From contig LJNK01000033.1 of assembly GCA_001303025.1 (NCBI GenBank), positions 1 to 34,128 on the forward strand: 34,128 nt of DNA, given 5' to 3'. The notes under the pieces were generated by a model, which saw only the letters and a list, made by a program, of their open reading frames with translations, was not told the origin of the DNA and did no database searches. The first letter of the stretch is position 1. Every line of letters begins with the position of its first letter. The translations under genes and the position numbers were made by a program. This DNA is from Deltaproteobacteria bacterium SG8_13 (lineage in GTDB: Bacteria > Desulfobacterota > Desulfobacteria > Desulfobacterales > SG8-13). Positions 24,455 through 33,846 of this stretch are shown piece by piece.

Positions 24455-24758
24455 CCGCAACTGGGCACTGGACTCGCGCGCAACACAAGCGCACATGTAC
24501 AGTCCGCCCCTCGGCAGAGCGCGCAGCCAGCGCATGTTGCCGGGCGGCAGGCAAGTGCATGTGCCGCAAACGGCGCAATGCCGGCACTACCGCTGTCTTT
24601 TACCGAGACAACGGCCGGATAGGTCGCCGCAAAAATACCGCAGAAGAACCGGTCACAGAAGCGGCAAGCGGTGGTGGTTCAGCCGCTTGCCGCTTTGTGT
24701 TTCCATCGGTATCGGTCATCTTCGACGGATTCACACCGACAAGCGAAGTGTTATAGCC
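24455..24758. other. Gene-free region between pal and cpoB
   Basis: These 304 bases are unusually long for a gap inside a tol-pal operon. The frame of cpoB stays open through most of it, but the translation is low-complexity and lacks a signal peptide. Apart from the strong hairpin at 24659-24695 I see only scattered short GC-rich inverted repeats (for example around GCCGGGCGGC near 24538) and no recognisable RNA. Confidence 0.5.
24659..24702 (+). terminator. Strong hairpin, probable (partial) terminator of pal
   Basis: AAGCGGCAAGCGG (24659-24671) and CCGCTTGCCGCTT (24683-24695) form a perfect 13-bp stem with an 11-base loop, followed by TGTGTTT. The T-run is interrupted, so it may be an attenuator or RNA-stabilising element that sets the Pal to CpoB ratio rather than a full stop. 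Confidence 0.55.
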
Positions 24759-25610
24759 ATGAAACAGATGATTTGCATGACCCTTGCGTCGATGGCGCTG
24801 CTTGCCGGCTGTGCGGCCCGCACCGACGTCATCATACTCGATGATCGGCTGGCGGCTTTGGAGAGCAAAGTAGACCGGCAGCAGGTGCTGATCCAGCAGA
24901 CCGGTAAGAATACCGAGTCCAAGGAGAAAACCCTGCGCAACCAGTCCGCAAGCTTGCGGGTGCAGCTGGATGCCGTGCGGGAAGAGACCCAGATCTTGCG
25001 CGGAAAGCTCGAGGAGATTGAATTTCTGCTCCAGCGGGAACGCAAAGAGGTCGGTGAATCGGACAACCTGCGCAAGGTGCAGCTCGACCGGTTGCGGGAA
25101 GACCTTCAGGCCGCCAACAGCCGCATTGCCCAGATCGAACGGTACCTCGACCTGAGCACCGCCACGGTCATTGGCAGCGGCCAGCCGGCCGCACCTGCGG
25201 CACCTGCCGCACCGGTAAAGACCGACGACAAGACGCTCACGGAAAACGACATCTACCAGCTGGCCAAACAGGCCTTCGACAAAGGGGAGTACGATTCTGC
25301 CCGGGAGGGTTTTCAGGAGCTGATCGAGCGCTATCCCAAGTCGAAGAATGCGGACAACGCACAGTTTTGGATCGGGGAGATCTACTACCGTGAAAAATGG
25401 TACGAAAAGGCCATAGTGGAATACCAGAAAGTGGTCGAGTTGTACCCGAAAGGCAACAAGATCAGATCCGCGCTGCTCAAACAGGGATACGCGTTTGCAA
25501 ATATCGGAGACACCGCCAACGCCAGTCTCATCCTGAAGGATCTTATCCGCAGATACCCCGATTCGAATGAGGCCACCATTGCCAAACGAAAACTCAAGCA
25601 GTTAAAGTGA
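24759..25610 (+). CDS. cpoB: Cell division coordinator CpoB / YbgF family lipoprotein-like protein
   Basis: This 283-residue envelope protein begins MKQMICMTLASMALLAGCAA, with a lipobox LAGC and acceptor C18. A coiled coil (about 25-135) with repeated LRVQLDAVREE-type segments follows, then a Pro/Ala linker and TPR repeats (YQLAKQAFDKGEYDSAREGFQELIERYP onward). CpoB couples Tol-driven outer-membrane constriction to septal cell-wall synthesis in E. coli; there it is periplasmic, whereas this protein appears lipidated. The Shine-Dalgarno is poor. Its TGA overlaps the ruvC ATG. Confidence 0.9.
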   Translation: MKQMICMTLASMALLAGCAARTDVIILDDRLAALESKVDRQQVLIQQTGKNTESKEKTLRNQSASLRVQLDAVREETQILRGKLEEIEFLLQRERKEVGESDNLRKVQLDRLREDLQAANSRIAQIERYLDLSTATVIGSGQPAAPAAPAAPVKTDDKTLTENDIYQLAKQAFDKGEYDSAREGFQELIERYPKSKNADNAQFWIGEIYYREKWYEKAIVEYQKVVELYPKGNKIRSALLKQGYAFANIGDTANASLILKDLIRRYPDSNEATIAKRKLKQLK

Positions 25611-26101
25611 TGAAAGTGATCGGTATTGATCCGGGGCTTTCTTCAACCGGTATTGGCATCGTCAGCGGCCGTGGCGTAAAAGTCAACACACACGCATTTG
25701 GAAGCATTCACACTTCCAGTAAAACCTCCCTTGCCGGCCGCCTCGACTGCATCCACCGCAACCTTTTGGATTTGCTGCAGCGGGAGAAGCCGGACATGCT
25801 GGTTATAGAAGATGTATTTTCGCTCAAAGAGTATCCCAAATCCGGTATTATCTTAGGGCAGGTGTCCGGGGTCGTTCTGCTGGCCGGGTACCAGGCCGGC
25901 GTTTCGGCTGTGGAAATTCCCGTCCGCGAAGCCAAGCAGGTTTTGACCGGAAACGGTAATGCCGCCAAGTCGCAACTGGAAAAAGCGGTTCGCGCTCTGC
26001 TGGAGATCACCACCCCGATCAGACCCTACCATGCCTCGGACGCTCTGGGACTGGCATTGATCGGACTGTACCGTTACAGCCGGAAGAAAATTTCCCATTG
26101 A
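25610..26101 (+). CDS. ruvC: Crossover junction endodeoxyribonuclease RuvC
   Basis: This 163-residue Holliday-junction resolvase has catalytic D7 (GIDPGLSSTG), E67 (VIEDVF), H141 and D144 (RPYHASDALGLAL). E. coli RuvC has aspartate where this one has H141; the Thermus thermophilus enzyme also uses histidine, so activity is expected. The ATG at 25610 shares its first base with the cpoB stop. An in-frame GTG at 25607 is possible but less likely. It starts the ruvC-ruvA-ruvB set. Confidence 0.95.
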   Translation: MKVIGIDPGLSSTGIGIVSGRGVKVNTHAFGSIHTSSKTSLAGRLDCIHRNLLDLLQREKPDMLVIEDVFSLKEYPKSGIILGQVSGVVLLAGYQAGVSAVEIPVREAKQVLTGNGNAAKSQLEKAVRALLEITTPIRPYHASDALGLALIGLYRYSRKKISH

Positions 26102-26141
26102 ATCCGCAGCAAATCGACTAAGGAGTTATCGCGTACCCACG

Positions 26142-26759
26142 ATGATCGGTTATCTGGAAGGCACACTGCTGAAAACGGGAGAGGACCGTATCTTGCTTCT
26201 CTCCAATCAGATCGGGTATGAAATATTACTGCCGGCATTTGTCATGGAGACCGTCCGTGTCAAAAATTCGGGGGATCCCCTGTCACTTTACATCTACTTC
26301 CAGCAGACGGAAAGACAGCCCAAACCGGTGCTGATCGGATTTAACCTGGAAGCGGAGAAGGAATTCTTCCAGCTGTTCGTGACCGTGGAAGACATCGGAC
26401 CGTTGAAAGCCGTAAAGGCGATGACAATTCCCGTGCGCGATATCGCCCGGGCAATCGAAAGCCGGGACGAAGCCAGGCTCCGGCAGCTAAAGGGCATCGG
26501 CAGTCGAACCGCGCAAAAGATTATTGCGACCCTGGCCGGGAAGATGGACAAGTTCGCGCTGATTCGCAAAACAGAGAAAGTCCAGCCTTCTGGGGAAATC
26601 GATATCACCAGGCCGGTGATCGACGTGCTCGTCTCTCAACTGGGGCACCGGGTCGCGGATGCGCGCAAAATGATCGCCGCGGCACTGGACCGAAACCCCG
26701 GCGTAAGCACGCCGGAGGAGCTTTTCGACGAAGTCTACAAGGGAGAAAAAGAAGCGTAA
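26142..26759 (+). CDS. ruvA: Holliday junction branch migration protein RuvA
   Basis: This 205-residue RuvA opens with MIGYLEG, the near-invariant start, has helix-hairpin-helix signatures (LRQLKGIGSRTAQKII) in domain II, and a C-terminal domain III that contacts RuvB. Tetramers hold the four-way junction. The AAGGAG upstream is 16 bases away, farther than usual, so initiation may rely on coupling or folding; the canonical start sequence makes the start secure. Confidence 0.96.
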   Translation: MIGYLEGTLLKTGEDRILLLSNQIGYEILLPAFVMETVRVKNSGDPLSLYIYFQQTERQPKPVLIGFNLEAEKEFFQLFVTVEDIGPLKAVKAMTIPVRDIARAIESRDEARLRQLKGIGSRTAQKIIATLAGKMDKFALIRKTEKVQPSGEIDITRPVIDVLVSQLGHRVADARKMIAAALDRNPGVSTPEELFDEVYKGEKEA

Positions 26760-26787
26760 AAAATCGCCTGTGTGAAGGCCGCCTGGT

Positions 26788-27828
26788 ATGTCCGACAAGA
26801 TCATTACATATTCGTCCGAAGAAGAAGAACTGGTATCCGGCAGCAGCCAGCCCGCCGACCAGGAACCGGAGATTCTCTCCCTCAGACCGGTCCGCCTGGA
26901 GGATTATGTCGGCCAGGTGGAGGTGGTCGAGACCCTGAAAATCGCCCTGGCAGCCGCCAAGCTCAGGGAGGAGCCCATCGACCATGTTCTGTTTCACGGC
27001 CCACCGGGTCTGGGCAAGACCACTCTGGCTCACATCATCGCCAACGAGACCGGAGGCAACCTGACCGTCACTTCCGGGCCGGCTCTGGAAAAGGGCGGCG
27101 ATCTGATCGGTATCCTCACTCATCTGGAAGACGGCGACATCCTGTTTGTGGACGAGATACACCGGATTCCGCGGGCCGTGGAAGAATTGCTCTACCCGGC
27201 CATGGAAGATTTCGCCATCGACTTTGTCTTCGACAAAGGTGTTCACGCCCGCAGCCATCGGTTCCGGCTGGAGCGTTTCAGCCTCGTTGGCGCCACCACC
27301 CGCATCGGCCTGATGTCCGCCCCCCTGAGGGATCGATTCGGCATTTTTCGCAACCTCGACTTTTACTCCGAAGACGAATTGATTCAGATCACCCGGCGTT
27401 CGGCGGAACTGCTCGACGTGGCTTTGGATCATGCCGGTGCCGCCGAACTGGCACGCCGCAGCCGGGGCACACCTCGCATCGTCAACCGCCTGCTCAAGCG
27501 GGTTCGCGACTATGCCCAGGTGCGTGCGGACGGCACCATCACAGTAGAGGTGGTGGAGGCGGCCCTGGCTCTGGAAGGCGTGGACGCCAGAGGGCTGACC
27601 CAGCTGGACCGCCGCTTTATCAAGACGATCATCGAGTACTACGGCGGCGGGCCGGTCGGTATCGAAGCAATCGCCGCCACACTGCAGGAAGAGACCGACA
27701 CGCTGGTGGATGTCGTCGAACCGTATCTGCTAAAAGCCGGTCTGATCATCCGCACATCCGCCGGGAGAAAGGCTGCAGAAGAGGCTTTTCGGCACCTCGG
27801 ATACAAAATACAGCAAAAGCTCTTTTAA
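26788..27828 (+). CDS. ruvB: Holliday junction branch migration DNA helicase RuvB
   Basis: This 346-residue AAA+ motor drives branch migration on RuvA. It has Walker [10 protein letters not shown] at residues 71-79, Walker [10 protein letters not shown] (D122, E123), an ATTRIG sensor, the SAPLRDRFG arginine-finger motif, and a C-terminal winged helix ending AFRHLGY. The first 40 residues are acidic and variable as usual. A parallel +1-frame open run over the whole gene is a GC shadow. Confidence 0.97.
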   Translation: MSDKIITYSSEEEELVSGSSQPADQEPEILSLRPVRLEDYVGQVEVVETLKIALAAAKLREEPIDHVLFHGPPGLGKTTLAHIIANETGGNLTVTSGPALEKGGDLIGILTHLEDGDILFVDEIHRIPRAVEELLYPAMEDFAIDFVFDKGVHARSHRFRLERFSLVGATTRIGLMSAPLRDRFGIFRNLDFYSEDELIQITRRSAELLDVALDHAGAAELARRSRGTPRIVNRLLKRVRDYAQVRADGTITVEVVEAALALEGVDARGLTQLDRRFIKTIIEYYGGGPVGIEAIAATLQEETDTLVDVVEPYLLKAGLIIRTSAGRKAAEEAFRHLGYKIQQKLF

Positions 27829-27846
27829 ATTCGTGATTTCTCGATT

Positions 27847-28674
27847 ATGGCGATCATCACCCTGCTCACCGACTTTGGCACAACGGATTCCTATGTTGGG
27901 ATCATGAAAGGTGTCATTCTGCAGATCCATCCGCAAGCCGACATCGTTGACATCAGCCACGGCATCGACCCGCAGGATGTGGTCCAGGCGGCCCACGAAT
28001 TGACAACCTACTACCGCTACTTTCCGCAAGACACGGTGCACATTGTCGTCGTGGATCCCGGTGTCGGAAGCGAACGCGCCGCACTGGCGATGCGATCGCA
28101 TTCACAGACATTCGTCGCCCCAGACAACGGCGTCCTGGGCCTGGTTGTTAAGGATCACCCCGATTCGGAAATGGTCCGGGTGACCAATGAGCGGTTCTTC
28201 CGGCACCCTGTCAGCCGGACTTTCCACGGCCGCGATATCTTCGCCCCGGTGGCCGCCCACCTGTCCCTGGGGTTGCCGATGGCACAGTTGGGGCAACCAA
28301 TATCGCCGGATGAGGCGACGATCCTGGCGGTGCCCGAACCCCGGCTGGCGCCCGGCGGCAGCCTGCTTGGTTCGATCGTGGCAATCGATCGGTTCGGAAA
28401 CCTGATCACCGATCTCGACCCGGATACGGTCCACCGGTTTTTTCCGGATGCCGAACCGGAAAACATTTTGTTCACCATCGGCGAACGGGTGATCGCCGGG
28501 GTAGCTGAAACCTATGGGGCCGTCGCCCACGGGCAGCCGCTTGTGCTGGTGGGCAGCCGGGGCTGTTTTGAGTTTTCCGTCAATCGGGGCAGTGCCGCCA
28601 GGTTGCTTGGCGCCGCACGAGGCGACAGGTTCACGGTTCGAGCCGGCGGTCCCGGCCCCGGCATTCCGGTTTGA
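27847..28674 (+). CDS. SAM hydroxide adenosyltransferase (DUF62) family protein
   Basis: This 275-residue member of the SAM hydroxide adenosyltransferase family is expected to split S-adenosylmethionine into adenosine and methionine with hydroxide as nucleophile. Visible motifs include ITLLTDFGTTDSYVGIMKG at the N-terminus, HIVVVDPGVGSERAAL, PDNGVLG, TFHGRDIFAPVAAHL and IDRFGNLITD. It is the hydrolase, not the chlorinase/fluorinase branch, by overall pattern. Physiological purpose is unsettled. It follows ruvB by 18 bases and may be the last gene of that transcript. Confidence 0.9.
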   Translation: MAIITLLTDFGTTDSYVGIMKGVILQIHPQADIVDISHGIDPQDVVQAAHELTTYYRYFPQDTVHIVVVDPGVGSERAALAMRSHSQTFVAPDNGVLGLVVKDHPDSEMVRVTNERFFRHPVSRTFHGRDIFAPVAAHLSLGLPMAQLGQPISPDEATILAVPEPRLAPGGSLLGSIVAIDRFGNLITDLDPDTVHRFFPDAEPENILFTIGERVIAGVAETYGAVAHGQPLVLVGSRGCFEFSVNRGSAARLLGAARGDRFTVRAGGPGPGIPV

Positions 28675-28734
28675 CCCGGCCGGTGTGAAAATGTTATTCA
28701 GGTAACGACACAAAAGGGAAGGACTTGGAGAAAA

Positions 28735-29775
28735 ATGGACCATAGCCGGCGCGACGCCGAACCAACCAGGCCCTCTAAACCCACCAGGGCCGACCGAAGA
28801 TGGACGCTTCTGTTTCTTGGCAATCGGGGGAAAACCGTCACCTTTCACCATTTCAAAGCCGTTGTCGTCACGGCTATACTGATCCTGCTGTCGGCGACGG
28901 CGGTGTCGGTCTGGTTCTGGTCTCAAAATCGCAGCGTGCGCTCGGAAAACCTTGGACTGCGCAAGGAGATCGAGAACATGAAACAGGCGGTGGCATCCGT
29001 ACGTGACGAAAAGGATATCCTTACGGCCCGCCTGGTGGTGGCCGAATCACGAGTCGCCGAACTCGTTGAAAAGACGGGACCCGAACAGAAGCCGAATGAA
29101 AAACAGGCCCCCCGTGAGAAGCCGGCCGAAAAGCAGAAGGCGGCTCTGTCGGTCATCGAAAAGCCCGAACCGGCAATGAGCGTCGACGTGCAGAACTTTA
29201 TCGTGTTCTTCGAACCGGACATCAACACCCTGCGGGTCGAATACAAGCTGCTCAACACCGGCCGCAGGGGAAACCCGGTAAGTGGCCGCACAATGGTGAT
29301 ACTGAAAGAAGACGAAAACAAACCGGATGACTGGCTGGTGATGCCCGCGGTTCCGCTGGTCGACAACAAGCCGATAGGCAACCGCGGCATGTACTTTTCC
29401 ATCAACCGGTTCAGAACGGTACGCTTCAAGGCCAACGACCAGATCGGACCCGATCAATACAAGTCTGCAGCGGTGTTCGTGTTTTCTTCCAAGGGCACCA
29501 TGCTGCTGGAAAAAGAGTTTCCGGTGGGGATCCAGTCGAAAACCCTGACCATTGTGGAGCCCACCGCCCAGCGCCCCAAGGAATCGAAACCGCCCTCCCC
29601 TGCCCCTGAGAAGAAAACTCCGCAACCCCCACCGTCCCCGCCACCATCAACTGCTGCTCCGGCAGAGGCCCCGCCCGATGAACCGGATGCTTACGAAGCC
29701 CCCGCTTCCGAGGCCGCAAGCCCACCGCAGCCAGACACTGATAGCCGGCCGGAGGAGCTGATCAGGCTTCCCTGA
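28735..29775 (+). CDS. Membrane-anchored coiled-coil protein with Pro-rich tail, function unknown
   Basis: This 346-residue protein is not recognised. A basic cytoplasmic N-terminus (1-40) is followed by one membrane span (about 41-63, AVVVTAILILLSATAVSVWF) and a coiled coil (about 66-113). A charged EKP-rich linker leads to a predicted globular beta-rich domain (about 150-270, VQNFIVFFEPDINTLRVEYKLLNTG through ARG-poor VFVFSSKGTMLLEKEF), then a proline/alanine-rich tail to the end. Topology suggests the domain is periplasmic. GGAG four bases before the ATG supports the start. It converges on the CYTH gene with a 7-base gap. Confidence 0.8.
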   Translation: MDHSRRDAEPTRPSKPTRADRRWTLLFLGNRGKTVTFHHFKAVVVTAILILLSATAVSVWFWSQNRSVRSENLGLRKEIENMKQAVASVRDEKDILTARLVVAESRVAELVEKTGPEQKPNEKQAPREKPAEKQKAALSVIEKPEPAMSVDVQNFIVFFEPDINTLRVEYKLLNTGRRGNPVSGRTMVILKEDENKPDDWLVMPAVPLVDNKPIGNRGMYFSINRFRTVRFKANDQIGPDQYKSAAVFVFSSKGTMLLEKEFPVGIQSKTLTIVEPTAQRPKESKPPSPAPEKKTPQPPPSPPPSTAAPAEAPPDEPDAYEAPASEAASPPQPDTDSRPEELIRLP

Positions 29776-29782
29776 GCGTTCG

Positions 29783-30382
29783 TTATCGTCTGAAGAGCTT
29801 GGCGTTGTCGATCCGCACGGTCACGTTCTCGAAGTTTTGAAACGTGATGTCCGTGAAGGGCAGCTGGAGGTGGTCCCGGAGGAGGGAGAACATTTCGAGG
29901 TAGTTTCTGATGATCCTTCGATTCCAGTTCAACCCGAGATTGGATGCCACCCGGCGGATGGCCGCCTTCGGCCCCTCGATCTCCAGGTAATCGCCGAAAG
30001 GCATTTGGTCGAGACAAAGAACGGTTTCGTCCAGCCGGAACGTTTCCCGCCATTTTTCGTAGACCTGCCGGCGGTGAAACCCCAGAGAGGACAGGATCTG
30101 CTCCATGCTGTCGAAATCGGAGACCCGAACCTCCCGCTCCCTGTGGATCTTGAACTGCCGGTCCCTTTCTTCGGATGTGGACTTGAAGGTCAGGGTCGTC
30201 CGTGCGTCCTGTCGCAGTCGCAGAAGACAGTCCGCCCGGCGCAGGCTTCCGGCGGCATCGTCGAAGAGCACATTGACTTCGAAATGTCGTCCTGTGCTGA
30301 CCGCGCCGCTGGCCGTGATCTTTTCACGAAGCGCCGGGGCATCTGCAACCGGAAACTTGACTTCAATTTCGAGCGGTTCCAT
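29783..30382 (-). CDS. CYTH domain protein (class IV adenylate cyclase-like)
   Basis: This 199-residue CYTH-superfamily protein has the defining ExExK motif at residues 5-9 (EIEVK), followed by the charged strands of a triphosphate tunnel (CLLRLRQD, LTFKS, REREVRV, KWRETFRL, YLEIEG). Relatives include class IV adenylate cyclases (CyaB) and inorganic triphosphatases; sequence alone does not separate these, though the length fits the CyaB-like group. AAAGG before the ATG at 30382 supports the start. The gene stands alone on its strand. Confidence 0.87.
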   Translation of the reverse strand: MEPLEIEVKFPVADAPALREKITASGAVSTGRHFEVNVLFDDAAGSLRRADCLLRLRQDARTTLTFKSTSEERDRQFKIHREREVRVSDFDSMEQILSSLGFHRRQVYEKWRETFRLDETVLCLDQMPFGDYLEIEGPKAAIRRVASNLGLNWNRRIIRNYLEMFSLLRDHLQLPFTDITFQNFENVTVRIDNAKLFRR

Positions 30383-30590
30383 TATTACCTTTCGCCGGAA
30401 ACGGCGTCATTGACGGCGTACCGGCCGGTATTTTTACACAGGGAAGCGTGAACATCAAGAGACAAGCGGCACTTTCGGGTTTACTTTTTACCCCATCTGT
30501 GATGGATTGATTCAATTCATCGATCCGGGCTCTTCCGTGAATCCCCGAAGGATGGCCGGCTGCCGGCGGGATGGGGCCCGCCAGAAAAAA

Positions 30591-31133
30591 ATGGAAACAT
30601 TCAATCCGGACGACATAGCCACCGTCAACAACGCCGCCGCCATGGCCGAGGAGCTGGTCAGCAATCACTACAAGATGTCGGCCAGTCAGTGGATCAAGAG
30701 ACGGTACGACATCCGCACGCTGTCCGATCTGGACCCCGGAGAAATCATTGACGGGCCGTTCGCACAGATCATCCGCTACGAGGGACACCGCCGCAACCGG
30801 TCGCTGGGCAGCTCGGCGTACGACTTTTACAAAATCTGCCTGCAGGATCACACCATCCTGGCCGCTCTGATGGAAAACCGGCGACTGCAATTGTTTCCCT
30901 TCATACTGTACATCGTCACTCACGAACTGATCCATATCGTGCGGTTCACCAAATTCCTGCAGCAATTCGACGCGGCGCCGGAGGATCGGCTGGTCGAAGA
31001 AAAGCGGGTCCACGCCGCCACCCACCAGGTATTGGCTCCGGTCAAGACGGCCGGACTTGCCGAAGTGCTCGAGTTTTACGGTGAGTGGAGAATCCCGTAC
31101 GACGGGCTGCGGCAAAAGCAGAATATTTCGTGA
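30591..31133 (+). CDS. Unknown protein with HExxH metallopeptidase-like motif
   Basis: This protein is not recognised. From METFNPDDIATV it is 180 residues. VTHELIHIVRF at about 109-119 is a zincin-like HExxH (H111, E112, H115), and VEEKRVHAATH at 135-145 could supply a third ligand. No signal peptide or membrane span is seen. A metallopeptidase-type role is therefore possible but unproven. The start is uncertain: the frame is open back to 30507 with ATG at 30552, and the chosen ATG has no good Shine-Dalgarno, though it is followed by the most protein-like sequence. Confidence 0.75.
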   Translation: METFNPDDIATVNNAAAMAEELVSNHYKMSASQWIKRRYDIRTLSDLDPGEIIDGPFAQIIRYEGHRRNRSLGSSAYDFYKICLQDHTILAALMENRRLQLFPFILYIVTHELIHIVRFTKFLQQFDAAPEDRLVEEKRVHAATHQVLAPVKTAGLAEVLEFYGEWRIPYDGLRQKQNIS

Positions 31134-31149
31134 AACCCCCGACAAATCC

Positions 31150-31178
31150 TTGACATCGCCGCATCAGGGCATTACTAT
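31150..31178 (+). promoter_or_regulatory. Promoter of the FmdB-type zinc ribbon gene
   Basis: TTGACA (31150-31155) and TACTAT (31173-31178; five of six) with 17-bp spacing form a near-consensus sigma-70 promoter 36 bases before the start codon. Confidence 0.75.
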
Positions 31179-31213
31179 GCGCCGGCAAGTAAGATAGTGG
31201 AGGAGGATGATCC

Positions 31214-31498
31214 ATGCCGATTTATGAGTACGAGTGCACCCAATGCGGCCGGGTGGAAGAGGTGATGCAGCATTTCTCCGAAAAGCCGCTGAAAACCTGC
31301 CGGAAGTGTTCGGGCAAACTCCACAAGCTGATATCCCGCTCGAGTTTCCACCTGAAAGGCAACGGCTGGTACGTGACCGACTACGCCGGAAAATCCGGCG
31401 CCGACACTGCTGCCCAATCGGATAACAAGAAAAAATCCGATACCGGATCCCCGCCAGATTCATCTCCGAAGAAAAAAGAAACAAAATCAGATACATAA
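31214..31498 (+). CDS. FmdB family zinc ribbon protein
   Basis: This 94-residue protein has a zinc ribbon with C8 and C11 (YECTQCG) and C29 and C32 ([10 protein letters not shown]), the FmdB/CxxC_CxxC_SSSS family, where a serine-rich segment ([18 protein letters not shown]) follows. The C-terminal 35 residues are polar, lysine- and serine-rich and probably disordered. The family was named for a putative regulator of formamidase; the role is unclear and DNA or RNA binding is only an inference. GGAGGAGGATGATCC lies just before the ATG. It is upstream of groES but appears to have its own promoter. Confidence 0.9.
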   Translation: MPIYEYECTQCGRVEEVMQHFSEKPLKTCRKCSGKLHKLISRSSFHLKGNGWYVTDYAGKSGADTAAQSDNKKKSDTGSPPDSSPKKKETKSDT

Positions 31499-31527
31499 AG
31501 TCATGCCATAATTTTAGACCCATCCAC

Positions 31528-31555
31528 TTTACAAAAATCAAACGGTGCTTATTTT
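31528..31555 (+). promoter_or_regulatory. Candidate promoter of groES-groEL
   Basis: TTTACA (31528-31533) and TATTTT (31550-31555) are 16 bp apart, about 68 bases before groES. I see neither a CIRCE element (TTAGCACTC-N9-GAGTGCTAA) nor a clear sigma-32 promoter here, so how heat shock would control the operon is not visible. Confidence 0.35.
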
Positions 31556-31622
31556 AGCTGCAAAAAAGCTGCTGTAATTTGGTTGTAACTAATTTCATTC
31601 GATGAGAAGGAGGAGTCAAACC

Positions 31623-31910
31623 ATGAAGCTTAGACCATTGCAGGATCGGATACTCGTTCAGCGGGTTGAAGAAGAAACCAAAACCAAGGGGGGAATCATC
31701 ATCCCGGACACGGCCAAAGAAAAACCGGCGGAGGGAAAGGTTGTCGCCGTTGGTAATGGAAAACTGGGCGATGACGGCAAACGGGTTGCCCTGGAGGTAA
31801 AAAAGGGAGACCGGATTCTCTTCGGAAAATATTCCGGTACTGAGGTTAAAATCGAAGGCGAAGAATACCTGATCATGCGCGAGGAAGACGTCCTCGGCGT
31901 CATCGGATAA
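31623..31910 (+). CDS. groES: Co-chaperonin GroES
   Basis: This 95-residue GroES has the standard [18 protein letters not shown] start, the mobile loop with [18 protein letters not shown] that binds GroEL, and the closing [14 protein letters not shown]. It caps the GroEL cavity as a heptamer. GGAGG seven to eight bases before the ATG at 31623 supports this start over the frame's earlier ATG at 31602. It is 39 bases ahead of groEL. Confidence 0.98.
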   Translation: MKLRPLQDRILVQRVEEETKTKGGIIIPDTAKEKPAEGKVVAVGNGKLGDDGKRVALEVKKGDRILFGKYSGTEVKIEGEEYLIMREEDVLGVIG

Positions 31911-33599
<1,689 letters not shown>

Positions 33600-33643
33600 T
33601 CGACGCCCGTCAGACCCAGCGCCATATTCAACCATAATCACCG

Positions 33644-33686
33644 GACCCCTCATGTTTGCAGTCGCAGCATGAGGGGTCTTTTTTTT
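33644..33686 (+). terminator. Intrinsic terminator of groES-groEL
   Basis: GACCCCTCATG (33644-33654) and CATGAGGGGTC (33668-33678) form a perfect 11-bp stem, with TGC/GCA able to pair inside the 13-base loop, followed by eight T. It lies 45 bases past the groEL stop, a strong rho-independent terminator. Confidence 0.92.
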
Positions 33687-33763
33687 GCTCGACCGCCGGT
33701 TCGATCCCGTGCTGTCGGCAGACGATCCGGCGGGCGCTATCGAATATGGAGGGACCGGAAAGC

Positions 33764-33792
33764 TTGACATAGCGCCCAAAATAGGCTAGAAT
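33764..33792 (+). promoter_or_regulatory. Promoter of the LysM protein gene
   Basis: TTGACA (33764-33769) and TAGAAT (33787-33792; five of six) with 17-bp spacing, about 54 bases before the ATG at 33847, form the best sigma-70 promoter in the window. Confidence 0.8.
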
Positions 33793-33846
33793 TATTACGA
33801 ATTTCAACATTTGCCACACGATTTGACAACCATCCGGGAGAATCTG

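Noticed and set aside
24495-24758. N-terminal extension of cpoB through the pal-cpoB gap
   Set aside because: It would bury the lipoprotein signal at 24759 and run through the strong hairpin; composition is Arg/Gly-rich noise.
26772-27836. 354-codon open frame parallel to ruvB
   Set aside because: Arg/Gly/Pro-rich translation typical of a shifted GC-rich frame; ruvB fills the interval.
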